The notes below the pieces were generated by a model. It saw only the letters and a list, made by a program, of their open reading frames with translations. It did no database searches and was not told where the DNA came from. Below are positions 1 through 7,689 of a stretch of 13,111 nt of DNA, piece by piece. The stretch comes from Candidatus Uhrbacteria bacterium (GTDB taxonomy: Bacteria; Patescibacteriota; Patescibacteriia; 2-12-FULL-60-25): positions 1-13,111 of the forward strand of contig JAHFIO010000014.1 in assembly GCA_023246325.1 (NCBI GenBank). The letters run 5' to 3'. Every line of letters starts with the position of its first letter. The first letter of the stretch is position 1. The position numbers and the translations under genes are program-made.

Positions 1-601
1 AAAGTTTATAGGATGTCTTTATTTCCATATAATCTGACTTGCCTATATTTAAAAGATGTTCGATATCATTTTCAAAAAGATTTAATGAAACTTGTTGTAT
101 GTTTTTACCAATCATTTCATGTGTAAAATCTATATCTACTACATCAAATTTTGGTTTTTCAATCAAATCATGCAATGAATCCATTTCATCAGAATTACTT
201 TCTACTTCAGTTGATGTTGTATGCGATTGTGTCTGCTGAACATTTCCAAACAGTGATATTTCAATTTCTTCTACCTGTGAAGTAATAATATCGTATCGTT
301 TCTGAAAAACAGTTGCAGAAGCATTTTGCATATTTTGAAATGCTTCTAGCATTTGTGAAGCGAGTATGGCTAGATTGGCCGCTATTTGATTTTGCGGAAA
401 TTTATATGGTTGTACTTTTACAAGCACTTGCATAATTTCTAATTCATCTCCTCCATGCATTGTTTTATTTTTTAATAATGGAATCAACTCTTTTAGACTA
501 TCAAGAGCCGTACGTAATTCGCTCATTTTTTCCTTACTTTCAATAGGAGCAGGCTTCTGTTTACCACCACCTCCCATCATCGCACGTTCAAATAATGACA
601 T
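1..601 (-). CDS. Partial unrecognised cytosolic protein, open to the left edge
   Basis: The minus strand is open from an ATG at 601 to the window edge, about 200 codons with no stop, so the C-terminus lies outside. The protein starts MSLFERAMMGGGGKQKPAP and then has a mostly charged, helical stretch (EKMSELRTALDSLKELIPLL) and a Q/N-rich segment (residues ~65-105). An acidic, Ser/Thr-rich linker around residues 130-150 precedes a further conserved-looking segment with FDVVDIDF. There is no signal peptide or membrane segment. It starts 10 bases after the stop of the M29-like gene, so the two may share a transcript. I see no Shine-Dalgarno. A TATAGT box 9 bases before the ATG could also give it its own leaderless transcript. 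I do not recognise the family. Confidence 0.8.
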   Translation of the reverse strand, partial: MSLFERAMMGGGGKQKPAPIESKEKMSELRTALDSLKELIPLLKNKTMHGGDELEIMQVLVKVQPYKFPQNQIAANLAILASQMLEAFQNMQNASATVFQKRYDIITSQVEEIEISLFGNVQQTQSHTTSTEVESNSDEMDSLHDLIEKPKFDVVDIDFTHEMIGKNIQQVSLNLFENDIEHLLNIGKSDYMEIKTSYKL

Positions 602-611
602 AATACGTATA

Positions 612-1658
612 CTATACACTATATTCCCTGTTTTCAAAAATTATATCTCCATCTAAAATAATCTTTTCCACATCTACAAAAATATCTACATGATATCGAT
701 TATGTTCAGTTTTTAATCCTGCCTTTTTGTACACACCGTGTTTTGCACCGAGTGACAAATGCAATCCATTCATGCGCTCAAAAGCCGTTATATCAGACAC
801 AATATGTTTCGTATCCATTGCGCGGTTTAAACCTAAACCAAATTCGCGCACTAAAACAGGCTCATCTACACGAATCATTTCTAATACTTTTTGAAATTCT
901 TCTGGCGCAGTAGGCGCACGCAAAACTCCCGCTTCAATATGCGCAACAAATGGCGTATATTTTTTTACCATATGATCCTCACCAGCAAATGCACAAATCA
1001 AAATATCTCCATTCACATGTAAAAAATCTTTCGCTTCAGAGAAAACTTCACCAATAGGAAAGCTACCGCCAATATTATTCATCTCTGAATAATCTCCGAT
1101 ATTTAATTTAGCAGGCTCCATTTCTGTGTCGTATAGTAAAGAAGTCCCCTTGCACAATACTTCAATTTTTTTCGCTGCATCTATTTTCTTTTTTAATTCA
1201 TGGCCCATATGATGATAGTACACTGAATCATACGCCAATGCGTTTATATATATTTCCATTTCATCCCCCTGCATTCGTGCCAAATGCACATGTTCAATCG
1301 TCGCAAGTTTACGTTGAAATAATTCAATACGAAAACGAAAATCATTTAATCGAAAATTTGTTGATTGAACTAAAATAACTATATCGCGTGGAGACAAACT
1401 ATCTATAACTGCGCGAATATCTTCTTGCGTTACCGTATCAAAATCAACAAAATTCGCAGATGGTAATACGGCTCGGTATCCTGCCGTAATCAATTGTGCC
1501 AACTCTGATTGCGTATCAAAAATAACAACGGCTCGCGCTGCCTGCGGATGCTGTATTGCATCTTGCAATGTGGCACGAAGATTTTTTATTAATGTTGACA
1601 TTCGTTTCGGTAACATGGCGCTAGCATTGCATTTTTTAAAAAAATAAGCAATACTCAT
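612..1658 (-). CDS. M29 (aminopeptidase T / AmpS)-like metalloprotein
   Basis: The protein is 348 residues from the first ATG. The C-terminal half carries the order of motifs seen in M29 metallopeptidases and their NicX-like relatives: FPIGEVF (200-206, E204), REFGLGLNR (271-279, E272), ERMNGLHLSLG (294-304, E294 and H300) and YHVDIF (322-327, H323 and D325). In characterised M29 enzymes, Glu, Glu, His, His and Asp in this order bind two metal ions that cleave N-terminal residues from peptides. The ligand-like residues are all present, so it may be active, but the N-terminal half is divergent and the substrate cannot be inferred. No signal peptide is seen, so it is probably cytosolic. The start is uncertain: ATGs at 1616 and 1601 are equally plausible (residue 20 begins MSTLIKNL), and none has a good Shine-Dalgarno. 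A later start would leave more room for the divergent promoter of the gene at 1684. Confidence 0.75.
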   Translation of the reverse strand: MSIAYFFKKCNASAMLPKRMSTLIKNLRATLQDAIQHPQAARAVVIFDTQSELAQLITAGYRAVLPSANFVDFDTVTQEDIRAVIDSLSPRDIVILVQSTNFRLNDFRFRIELFQRKLATIEHVHLARMQGDEMEIYINALAYDSVYYHHMGHELKKKIDAAKKIEVLCKGTSLLYDTEMEPAKLNIGDYSEMNNIGGSFPIGEVFSEAKDFLHVNGDILICAFAGEDHMVKKYTPFVAHIEAGVLRAPTAPEEFQKVLEMIRVDEPVLVREFGLGLNRAMDTKHIVSDITAFERMNGLHLSLGAKHGVYKKAGLKTEHNRYHVDIFVDVEKIILDGDIIFENREYSV

Positions 1659-1683
1659 ACCGTACTTTTACAAAGGAAAAAAA

Positions 1684-2844
1684 ATGAAATACAAAAATGT
1701 ATTGTTTGTTGGTTTAGGTGGAAGCGTAGATGCATTCGCAACCTTTCTCGCAATATCCGCTTTGCGTGAACAAAACTGGAGTTGGGAAAAATGCGCCATC
1801 GCAACACCTCTATCCCCTTTTCACGATTATGACATGACGCTACATGCAGGATTCATTTGTATGCGAACCATCACACCAAAAACCAAACGGTATATTCCGT
1901 TTGATACGAATGGTCCACTCGCAAGTATTTCAACAGATGATGCAATTATCAGTCGTATTTCACAAGAAGCAATGCTCACCTGTGAAACAATGTATGGTTT
2001 AGACTTACGTGGCGGGTCTGAACATTTGACCAAAGCATTCAAAACACTTGGTGCCTGGTATGACATGGTTGTGCTCGTTGATTTCGGTGGTGAGTCAATG
2101 TATTCAGGATCGAAAGATGTGAATGTTATGTCACCAATGACAAAAGCAATCATGCTTCGTGCATTTGTTGATTCTAAAATCCCTGGGATTGTTTTTCATG
2201 CAGGATTAGGTTGCGATGGTGGTTTGCATCCTGCTGATATGAAACGAGCAATCGGAGAAATGGGATCTATACCATGTCTACTTCCTGAAATATGCGTGAA
2301 CAAACTTGAAAAGATATATTCACACTATTTTTCGCATGTATCAAAAACTGATATTTTCCCTTTTTTTATAAAACTATATCGACGACATGTGGGAAGAGAA
2401 ACAACATATAATACACTGTACACAAAAATAAATGGTATAGCGTATTATACGACCATGAATCATACGGTTGATTCATATTTAAGTCATACGTATTATCTGA
2501 CACAGGCACGAAAAATTAGAAATCCATTTATGGTTCGTTGTTCAAGCCCACGCGAATGGTTTGCGAAAACGCAGATACGTCAAATACACACGCATAATGA
2601 AGCAAATACATCATATATGCGGAGTGGAAAAGAAGTGTGGCGATTTGCAACACCCTCACGTCATTTCCGCGACTTCATTCGTGAGAAAATGATGTGCGAA
2701 ATGATTCGTGGTTTGCGTGAGAATATAGGACTTCATGGAGTATGGTTTCATCCTGCCGATGCACATTTTGTTTCATCATTAAAACTCTCCGACTGCTTTG
2801 TGTGGCCGGAAAAAGATGGTATGATTTGTGTAAAGAGGGCGTAA
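1684..2844 (+). CDS. DUF1152 family protein
   Basis: The protein is 386 residues. It opens with a hydrophobic strand and glycine-rich loop (VLFVGLGGSVDAF, 6-18). Further on come LVDFGGE (131-137), SPMTKAIML (150-158) and AGLGCDGGLHPADM (173-186). This order of a nucleotide-type Gly loop, D-GG-(D/E), SP-x3-A and G-x-GCDG(E/G)L matches the DUF1152 family, known in archaea and scattered bacteria and without an established biochemical role. Length fits the family. An AAAGGA Shine-Dalgarno at 1672-1677 lies 6 bases before the ATG and supports this start. It diverges from the M29-like gene and ends in its own terminator. The family call is by motif order only; function is unknown. Confidence 0.75.
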   Translation: MKYKNVLFVGLGGSVDAFATFLAISALREQNWSWEKCAIATPLSPFHDYDMTLHAGFICMRTITPKTKRYIPFDTNGPLASISTDDAIISRISQEAMLTCETMYGLDLRGGSEHLTKAFKTLGAWYDMVVLVDFGGESMYSGSKDVNVMSPMTKAIMLRAFVDSKIPGIVFHAGLGCDGGLHPADMKRAIGEMGSIPCLLPEICVNKLEKIYSHYFSHVSKTDIFPFFIKLYRRHVGRETTYNTLYTKINGIAYYTTMNHTVDSYLSHTYYLTQARKIRNPFMVRCSSPREWFAKTQIRQIHTHNEANTSYMRSGKEVWRFATPSRHFRDFIREKMMCEMIRGLRENIGLHGVWFHPADAHFVSSLKLSDCFVWPEKDGMICVKRA

Positions 2845-2857
2845 GCCTTCTTTTTTT
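2833..2857 (+). terminator. Intrinsic terminator of the DUF1152 gene
   Basis: AAGAGGGC (2833-2840) pairs with GCCTTCTT (2845-2852) with one G-T pair, around the loop GTAA, followed by a run of T. The stem begins inside the last codons and the loop is made of the last G and the TAA stop codon. The run of T lies at the 3' end of the convergent secreted-protein gene. Confidence 0.8.
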
Positions 2858-4736
2858 ATTTGAGAACAATATAATTTGCAATTGCACTGTCTGTAATACC
2901 CGACATAAATTTTTCACTAAACCAATCTCGTGAACCATTGGGCCCACTACCAGAATTTACAGCAGATTCATCTGACCATATAAATGAAGCTGGAAGTCTT
3001 CCACATGCTTCACTATTCTCAGAAACGCAAAGAGAATACTCATATTTTTTATCAACAACCATTGGCTGACTCCCATATAAATTCATTAACCAACCTATAA
3101 ACGGTGTATCGGAAAATGAATAATTATACAATTGAGAGGTAATAGGACCATTTGAACCAGAATTAGAAACTATACCATGAATTGTATAATCTATATGCCC
3201 GACCGATGAATCAACTTCAGCTATTTGATACCATTTAAATGCTACAATAATAACGCTTCCTAAGGTATCTCCGCTGATAGATTCTGTAGTAACACTTACT
3301 GTCGAGTCATCATAATCAGTATTCCCACGTTTTAATTTAAGATTTGTCAATGTAAGAGTACTGGGTTTTGCTATTTTAAATACAATTTGTTTCCATGCGA
3401 TTATTCCACCTGGATTTACAGCAACAGAAAATTTTAAAATTTCACTGTCCAGGCCATTCGCCAAAAATGTTGACGGACTTGTAACAGTCAAAATTGGAAT
3501 TGATTTATGAAGAACCATCGGATTCCCAGTTAAAGCATCATTTATATTTACAGGTATATTTGTACCAGTACTCATACCTTTCGCAATAACGCTTTGTAAG
3601 GACACGCTGGGCATATGTCCCGATGCTGGAAAACCTGGATCTCCTAAACTATCTGCTTTTGTTGATACAACTGATGCAAACTTTGCCCAAACTTGAAATG
3701 TAACCGATGTATTTTTTTGTACTAAAATTGGATTACTAGAAATATCTATATTCACTATATTTGGAGAACTAGCAGAAATACCAACCTCGCCTTGAATAAT
3801 ACCACCTTTTGCTATTCCCACTAATGTAAAATCTGATATGTCTGTGATTGGTGCAGAAGCACTAAGTTCTACACCAATCCGAGTAATGGATATATCTTCG
3901 TTTTGTGCAGATGCTATATATTTTGCCATTGGTATCCAAGTACCTGTACCACCTACAACTTGTGAAGAAATAGGCTGTGTATCTGAAATAATTTTTAATG
4001 TTCCAGGTTGTTGAGTTGGTGTAGGTACCGGAATTGGCATTGAAGTTACACTGCCAAAATATACCGTATCTGCGATTAAACTTTCGCGTGACATAATATC
4101 TGCACCATTTGCATAAAAATTTGTGGTGAGAATTGCATTCGCAGGATTCAATCCATTCATATTCATAACTGTGTTAGAAACTATTTTTCGTTTCATCGAA
4201 CCATCCATAATATAATAATTTGAATCTGCAGCATACTTCAAAAGCGATCCATCCGGATGAAAATTCGATGTTATGGCTGATCCTGCCGAAGAATTATAAG
4301 AAATAAAAAGAGTATCATCTACATCAACAACGCGTTTCGCCCATGCATCACCATACAAAGCTTTTGCCACAGCCTCAGAACCAATCGCACGTAATACCCC
4401 CCCTTTAGTAACTGCATATACCTTTGGATCCGTTTGGATTTTTACAAGCTTTGTTCCCGGGCGCATTGTAATATTCCCACCTATCATAATTGATGCCAAT
4501 TCAGAATCCGTTATTGTTTTTACAGAAGAAAAATCTGTATACCAAGAAAAATAAACATTTTCGTGTGGAAAAACATAGCGCTTCCCATTACTGGCATAAT
4601 AATACACCGCCTTACCACTCGCTTTAATTAAATCACCTGCCGCGAAAGTTGCAGCAGATACGGGCATAGGCATTGCGCTTATAATAAGCAGGCAGGATGC
4701 ACAAGCGGATAAAAATCTTAAAAGTGTATTTTTCAT
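2856..4736 (-). CDS. Secreted surface protein with three N-terminal ~60-residue repeats
   Basis: The protein is 626 residues. Residues 1-28 are a Sec signal peptide (KNTLLR, a hydrophobic core, then MPVSA). Three related ~60-residue units follow: 34-92 (GDLIKASGKAVYYYASNGKR), 94-156 (GTKLVKIQTDPKVYAVTKGG) and 162-224 (GSLLKYAADSNYYIMDGSMK). Each has G-x-L-x-K, a Tyr-rich strand, a turn with GG or DG and a basic residue, then a helix. A Pro/Thr linker (PIPVPTPTQQP, 234-244) leads to a beta-rich C-terminal region with at least two immunoglobulin-like segments. I know this N-terminal module from predicted cell-surface proteins of Parcubacteria-like genomes; its function is not established. I see no LPXTG motif and no C-terminal membrane anchor, so the mode of attachment is unclear. 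The ATG lies 8 bases downstream of a perfect TATAAT with no Shine-Dalgarno, which suggests a leaderless transcript. Confidence 0.85.
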   Translation of the reverse strand: MKNTLLRFLSACASCLLIISAMPMPVSAATFAAGDLIKASGKAVYYYASNGKRYVFPHENVYFSWYTDFSSVKTITDSELASIMIGGNITMRPGTKLVKIQTDPKVYAVTKGGVLRAIGSEAVAKALYGDAWAKRVVDVDDTLFISYNSSAGSAITSNFHPDGSLLKYAADSNYYIMDGSMKRKIVSNTVMNMNGLNPANAILTTNFYANGADIMSRESLIADTVYFGSVTSMPIPVPTPTQQPGTLKIISDTQPISSQVVGGTGTWIPMAKYIASAQNEDISITRIGVELSASAPITDISDFTLVGIAKGGIIQGEVGISASSPNIVNIDISSNPILVQKNTSVTFQVWAKFASVVSTKADSLGDPGFPASGHMPSVSLQSVIAKGMSTGTNIPVNINDALTGNPMVLHKSIPILTVTSPSTFLANGLDSEILKFSVAVNPGGIIAWKQIVFKIAKPSTLTLTNLKLKRGNTDYDDSTVSVTTESISGDTLGSVIIVAFKWYQIAEVDSSVGHIDYTIHGIVSNSGSNGPITSQLYNYSFSDTPFIGWLMNLYGSQPMVVDKKYEYSLCVSENSEACGRLPASFIWSDESAVNSGSGPNGSRDWFSEKFMSGITDSAIANYIVLK

Positions 4737-4773
4737 ATATGAAAATTATACACTACTTGCACGAAAACTCTAA
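4737..4773 (-). promoter_or_regulatory. Sigma70-type promoter giving a leaderless transcript for the 4736 gene
   Basis: On the minus strand a consensus TATAAT lies at 4750-4745, with a poor -35 (TTAGAG, 4773-4768) 17 bases upstream. The -10 ends 8 bases before the ATG at 4736, so the predicted first base of the RNA is within one to three bases of the start codon. No Shine-Dalgarno is present. Confidence 0.6.
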
Positions 4774-4793
4774 CTAGAGTGAAATACATGCAT

Positions 4794-4800
4794 AGGAGGT
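4794..4800 (+). promoter_or_regulatory. Ribosome binding site that fixes the start at 4806
   Basis: AGGAGGT, 5 bases before ATG, is a full match to the anti-Shine-Dalgarno and rules out the upstream in-frame ATG at 4779. Confidence 0.85.
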
Positions 4801-4805
4801 ATTCC

Positions 4806-5939
4806 ATGAGCCGTTTAGAACGGGATGTCTCCTTAGAGGAGACGTACATTAACAGATTTAGAGATCGCACTGAAGCAACAAGAAAGGTTCTCGTTCTGCT
4901 GGATTTGGAATGCGCAAAAGCTATTTCAAATTGGCAAAATTATGATGCATTTCTTGAAAAATATTTGGAAATGGCAAAATCACCCTTGAATGTTCGGGAC
5001 GCATTATTTTATGCTCTATATTTTGAACGCATCAATCGATCGAATATAGCAAAACTATGGTATTGCGCCCTAGATTCAATGGGCGATTCACTTCCGCTGC
5101 GGATTTTTTATGTTCGCTCTGGAATGACTACACCGCTCATAGATCGATTCAAAAATCCGAATCATGATGAACTAAAGCGCGTCATTTTAGGAAATTTTAA
5201 TCGATTGTCAAATCAACCGAAATACAATACCTTTTTACTTGAAGAAACTATTCGTGCTTGTCTTCATATAAAAAAGAAATCGTATTTGGAAGTTTTATTA
5301 AAACGATGTATTAATGATGCGCAAATACAAGCATCATTACGAGTCGCACAAATGATACATAGGTCTATGAGCGTTGAAGAGTCGTATGCACTTGGTATAT
5401 CTCTCATCAAAAAGAAATTGCAAAATAAAGAAACATACACCTATGTAAAACAGGTACCTTCTCTGCACTTAGCAGATCCGTATATAACCGGACTAATCGA
5501 GATATCAGAAGGGCATGCGGATATGATATTCGCTCGCGCAGAAGATCTTGGATATATAATAACAGATACGCAATTAAGTCGATTGTATTTCTATATTAAA
5601 ATTGAATTAGATTCAAACCCAGATGATATCCATCCAAATGTGTGGTTGCCTGTCATAGAAGAGTTACATCGTCGACATCCTGCCGACTGGAGCGAAAAAT
5701 TAATCTCTGCATATGACATAGCAGTTCAACAATCATTACGATGGTTACGAACTGCTGAAGCTGGCTACTATGCTGATAAACAAGGCGTTGGTTTGCGCCC
5801 CATTGAATTGTTTATTCAATATTATTTTTTACATGAGCCATCACATAGAAATGGACGTGTATCCACACGACCATTTGTTGAAACGTTATTACTTGAAAGA
5901 ATCGCAGAGGCATTAAAAAAATCTCCATCCACATCTTAA
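4806..5939 (+). CDS. Unrecognised alpha-helical cytosolic protein
   Basis: The protein is 377 residues, starting MSRLERDVSLEETYINRF. An AGGAGGT Shine-Dalgarno at 4794-4800 sits 5 bases before this ATG. A start at the in-frame ATG at 4779 would put that Shine-Dalgarno inside the gene, so I reject it. The sequence is charged and almost entirely helical in character, with amphipathic stretches about 30-40 residues apart. This is compatible with a helical-repeat (TPR or HEAT-like) scaffold, but I cannot identify a repeat consensus. There is no signal peptide, membrane segment or obvious catalytic motif. It carries HPAD in RRHPADWS, encoded by one copy of the dispersed DNA motif. A terminator starts inside its last codons, so it is probably transcribed alone. 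I do not recognise the family. Confidence 0.85.
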   Translation: MSRLERDVSLEETYINRFRDRTEATRKVLVLLDLECAKAISNWQNYDAFLEKYLEMAKSPLNVRDALFYALYFERINRSNIAKLWYCALDSMGDSLPLRIFYVRSGMTTPLIDRFKNPNHDELKRVILGNFNRLSNQPKYNTFLLEETIRACLHIKKKSYLEVLLKRCINDAQIQASLRVAQMIHRSMSVEESYALGISLIKKKLQNKETYTYVKQVPSLHLADPYITGLIEISEGHADMIFARAEDLGYIITDTQLSRLYFYIKIELDSNPDDIHPNVWLPVIEELHRRHPADWSEKLISAYDIAVQQSLRWLRTAEAGYYADKQGVGLRPIELFIQYYFLHEPSHRNGRVSTRPFVETLLLERIAEALKKSPSTS

Positions 5940-5954
5940 ATATGTGGATTTTTT
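5927..5954 (+). terminator. Intrinsic terminator overlapping the end of the 4806 gene
   Basis: ATCCACAT (5927-5934) pairs perfectly with ATGTGGAT (5942-5949) around a 7-base loop containing the TAA stop codon, followed by a run of T. Confidence 0.85.
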
Positions 5955-5992
5955 ATATGTTGACATCTACCATTATATATGTCACATTTGTT

Positions 5993-6000
5993 TTGGAGGT
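5993..6000 (+). promoter_or_regulatory. Ribosome binding site that selects a TTG start
   Basis: TTGGAGGT lies 5 bases before TTG at 6006, the same spacing as AGGAGGT before ATG at 4806. The in-frame ATG at 5979 lies upstream of this site and would add MSHLFWRCT before a well-formed signal sequence, so TTG is the better start. Confidence 0.75.
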
Positions 6001-6005
6001 GTACC

Positions 6006-6992
6006 TTGATAAAACGTTTGCTTGCAAGCTGCAGTCTGGGCATTTCGATCATTTGCTGTCTCTTCATTCCTATATGGGGGCTAACGACTGATACGTCGGA
6101 TTCTTCATATAAAGATTGGGTGAAAAATCATCCAACATACCAAGTCAGACAGATTGAAGAGGTTATCGCAGGCGTACGAAACCCTGAAACTATCCACGAT
6201 ATAGAAATCCGCCATGCCAGTATACTGGCAGCGAAATACTCTATTGAATCTGAAAAAGATGTGGAAAACGCTTTTCAATTTCTGCATAGTTACTATAGCA
6301 AAAATGACTTGCGCGAGTTTTTAGACAATGAATCTGATCATGCCGGCACTACGTACCACCAAATGAAAGATGGCATTAATATCAGTACGCCTTGTTATAA
6401 TGACTTTTGCAAAACAAAAGAACCATTCACCGTATTGAATGATGCAAAATTTTACTATCGCTTAAAGACTGAGGGTGCAAAAGCCGTACCACTCAATCTC
6501 GATACCCTCCCTCCTTCGCTCATAGAAAAAGAATTGCATCCTGTGCACGTTTCCACCTGGGCAGGATTCGGTTGGCTCTCGCTCTATGTAGGATTTGGAA
6601 TCTATACGCTCGTAAGTGGGCTTGCATTTCATTTTTTGAAACCAAGAAATGAAAAGGAAAATCGATTTCCTGTTAATGTCCTTGAATGGGCTGGTTTCAT
6701 TCTTATTTTTCCTGGATGGTTTCTTGTTCTTTTGCTCACAGGTAATATTCCTGCAGGATGGAGATCTTTGCGAGCAAAATTGTTCGCAAAAAAGCAACCG
6801 AAGCAATTATTTGCTGATACCATCGAACAATTACACGCATTGAAACATGGAACTTCGGATCCGAAACTACGAATCAAATGTGATGAACTAGAAAAAGAAT
6901 TCGTGAAAATACGAGTTGCCAAAGAACTCGAACCAATCGAAAATCAACTAGAAGAAATTGGTATTTTTGCAAATCTGAATCGGAAAGAGTAA
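6006..6992 (+). CDS. Unrecognised membrane protein with an extracytoplasmic domain
   Basis: The protein is 328 residues from a TTG start chosen by its Shine-Dalgarno. Residues 5-25 form a signal sequence or first membrane helix (LLASCSLGISIICCLFIPIW). A soluble region of about 155 residues follows, probably outside the cell. It contains CYNDFC (130-135), a close Cys pair that could form a disulfide. Two membrane helices come next (about 185-211, WAGFGWLSLYVGFGIYTLVS; and about 226-246, ending in LLLTG), separated by a charged loop (KPRNEKENRF). The C-terminal 70 residues are charged and likely a helical or coiled-coil cytoplasmic tail. I do not recognise the family. Downstream lies its own terminator, so it appears monocistronic. 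A sensor or envelope-assembly role is possible, but nothing in the sequence decides it. Confidence 0.8.
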   Translation: MIKRLLASCSLGISIICCLFIPIWGLTTDTSDSSYKDWVKNHPTYQVRQIEEVIAGVRNPETIHDIEIRHASILAAKYSIESEKDVENAFQFLHSYYSKNDLREFLDNESDHAGTTYHQMKDGINISTPCYNDFCKTKEPFTVLNDAKFYYRLKTEGAKAVPLNLDTLPPSLIEKELHPVHVSTWAGFGWLSLYVGFGIYTLVSGLAFHFLKPRNEKENRFPVNVLEWAGFILIFPGWFLVLLLTGNIPAGWRSLRAKLFAKKQPKQLFADTIEQLHALKHGTSDPKLRIKCDELEKEFVKIRVAKELEPIENQLEEIGIFANLNRKE

Positions 6993-7007
6993 TCTTTCCG
7001 TTTTTTT
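6981..7007 (+). terminator. Intrinsic terminator of the membrane-protein gene
   Basis: CGGAAAGA (6981-6988) pairs perfectly with TCTTTCCG (6993-7000) around GTAA, followed by seven T. As with the terminator at 2833, the loop contains the TAA stop codon. Confidence 0.9.
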
Positions 7008-7052
7008 ATAAAGTCAATTATATTGTATGCCCAACTCCATATTGATCCCAAT

Positions 7053-7087
7053 AAAAAAAAGAAACGGACAATCCGTTTCTTTTTTTT
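7053..7087 (-). terminator. Terminator of tRNA-Gly, symmetric on both strands
   Basis: Eight A plus GAAACGGA (7053-7068) pair with TCCGTTTC plus eight T (7072-7087) around a CAA loop. On the minus strand it directly follows the tRNA-Gly 3' end. Its symmetry means it can also stop residual plus-strand transcription from the membrane-protein gene. Confidence 0.85.
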
Positions 7088-7161
7088 GGAGCGGGTAGAG
7101 GGAGTCGAACCCTCATCTCCACCTTGGCAAGGTGGCATAATAGCCGCTATACGATACCCGC
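7087..7161 (-). tRNA. tRNA-Gly(GCC)
   Basis: Read on the minus strand, acceptor GCGGGTA pairs with TACCCGC. The anticodon stem CCACC/GGTGG encloses TTGCCAA with anticodon GCC, and the T arm is GAGGG-TTCGACT-CCCTC. The discriminator is T (7090) and the CCA end is encoded (7089-7087). The D arm is weak (GTA/TAT with a G-T pair). A possible promoter lies upstream on the minus strand (TTGATA at 7200-7195, TACATA at 7178-7173), though the -10 match is poor. Confidence 0.95.
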
Positions 7162-7240
7162 TTATATTTCTGTATGTATAACGTGCGAGAAGACTATCAA
7201 ATTACTCACAATGACGCAAGTATATACTCGCAGAGAATAT

Positions 7241-7274
7241 AAAAAAATACTCCGATCTATATCGAAGTTTTTTT
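7241..7274 (-). terminator. Bidirectional terminator downstream of the 7289 gene
   Basis: ACTCCGAT (7249-7256) and ATCGAAGT (7261-7268) form an 8-base stem with one mispair-tolerant G-T position and loop CTAT. Runs of seven A and seven T flank it on the two sides. On the minus strand it ends the small gene at 7289-7612. Confidence 0.75.
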
Positions 7275-7288
7275 AGCACGTCATCCTA

Positions 7289-7612
7289 TCAGTAAACAAA
7301 TCCAGTATCAGCTTTTAGCCCCGCTTCATGTTTCGGGCCATACATCATGGACATGCGTTTTGCGTTCTCACGCGCATTTTTGCTTGGTAGAGATGCAATC
7401 ACATCATCCGGAATTTCTCCTTCAAATGTTTCTGTCAAAATCGGCATGCCCGCATCCTGCAGACTAGCGATTGTACCGCGACAAACAATGACGCGTGAAA
7501 GATACGTTGTAGCGCGCATCACCTTAAGGTTAATCGCGGCTGATCGTATCGCCTCATATTGCGTACGTGTTCTCGTGACAAAGAACGTGAACGTTTGTGA
7601 AAATGTGTCCAT
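7289..7612 (-). CDS. Small unrecognised protein
   Basis: The protein is 107 residues, starting MDTFSQTFTFFVTRTRTQYE. GGAGGA lies 4 bases before this ATG on the minus strand, so I prefer it to the in-frame ATG seven codons upstream (7633). The N-terminal half alternates strand and helix character (TFTFFVTRTRTQYEAIRSAA). The C-terminal half is polar (PDDVIASLPSKNARENAKRM). There is no signal peptide or membrane helix. It ends TGA directly followed by an in-frame TAG. It diverges from the gene at 7690 across 77 bases, which may hold both promoters. I do not recognise the family. Confidence 0.7.
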   Translation of the reverse strand: MDTFSQTFTFFVTRTRTQYEAIRSAAINLKVMRATTYLSRVIVCRGTIASLQDAGMPILTETFEGEIPDDVIASLPSKNARENAKRMSMMYGPKHEAGLKADTGFVY

Positions 7613-7689
7613 GCATTCCTCCGATACACGCATCTAGCCAGAAAAAAGATATTATGTCAAGATCTATCATGTACTTTTGAAAGGAAAAC

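Noticed and set aside
39..239. Plus-strand 66-codon open frame
   Set aside because: It lies opposite the long, better supported minus-strand frame 1-601 and has no ribosome binding site or family likeness.
1827..2153. Minus-strand 108-codon open frame
   Set aside because: It is antisense to the DUF1152 motifs, which are clearly on the plus strand.
4768..4779. CTCTA-AC-TAGAG palindrome between divergent genes 4736 and 4806
   Set aside because: Possible operator, but a 5-base arm with 2-base centre is common by chance in AT-rich intergenic DNA.
5960..5988. TTGACA at 5960 as a promoter -35 for the 6006 gene
   Set aside because: The TATATAT boxes lie only 8-12 bases downstream and the 17-base position is CACATT, so no acceptable -10 fits.
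7281..7292. UGA recoding to glycine (code 25, as in Absconditabacteria and Gracilibacteria)
   Set aside because: Long genes read through without internal TGA; the only terminal TGA (7289 gene) is followed at once by an in-frame TAG, so it gives no support for recoding.
7655..7660. Minus-strand TTGACA upstream of the 7612 gene as a promoter
   Set aside because: At 16-18 bases downstream only CTAGAT or TAGATG is present, too weak to call.
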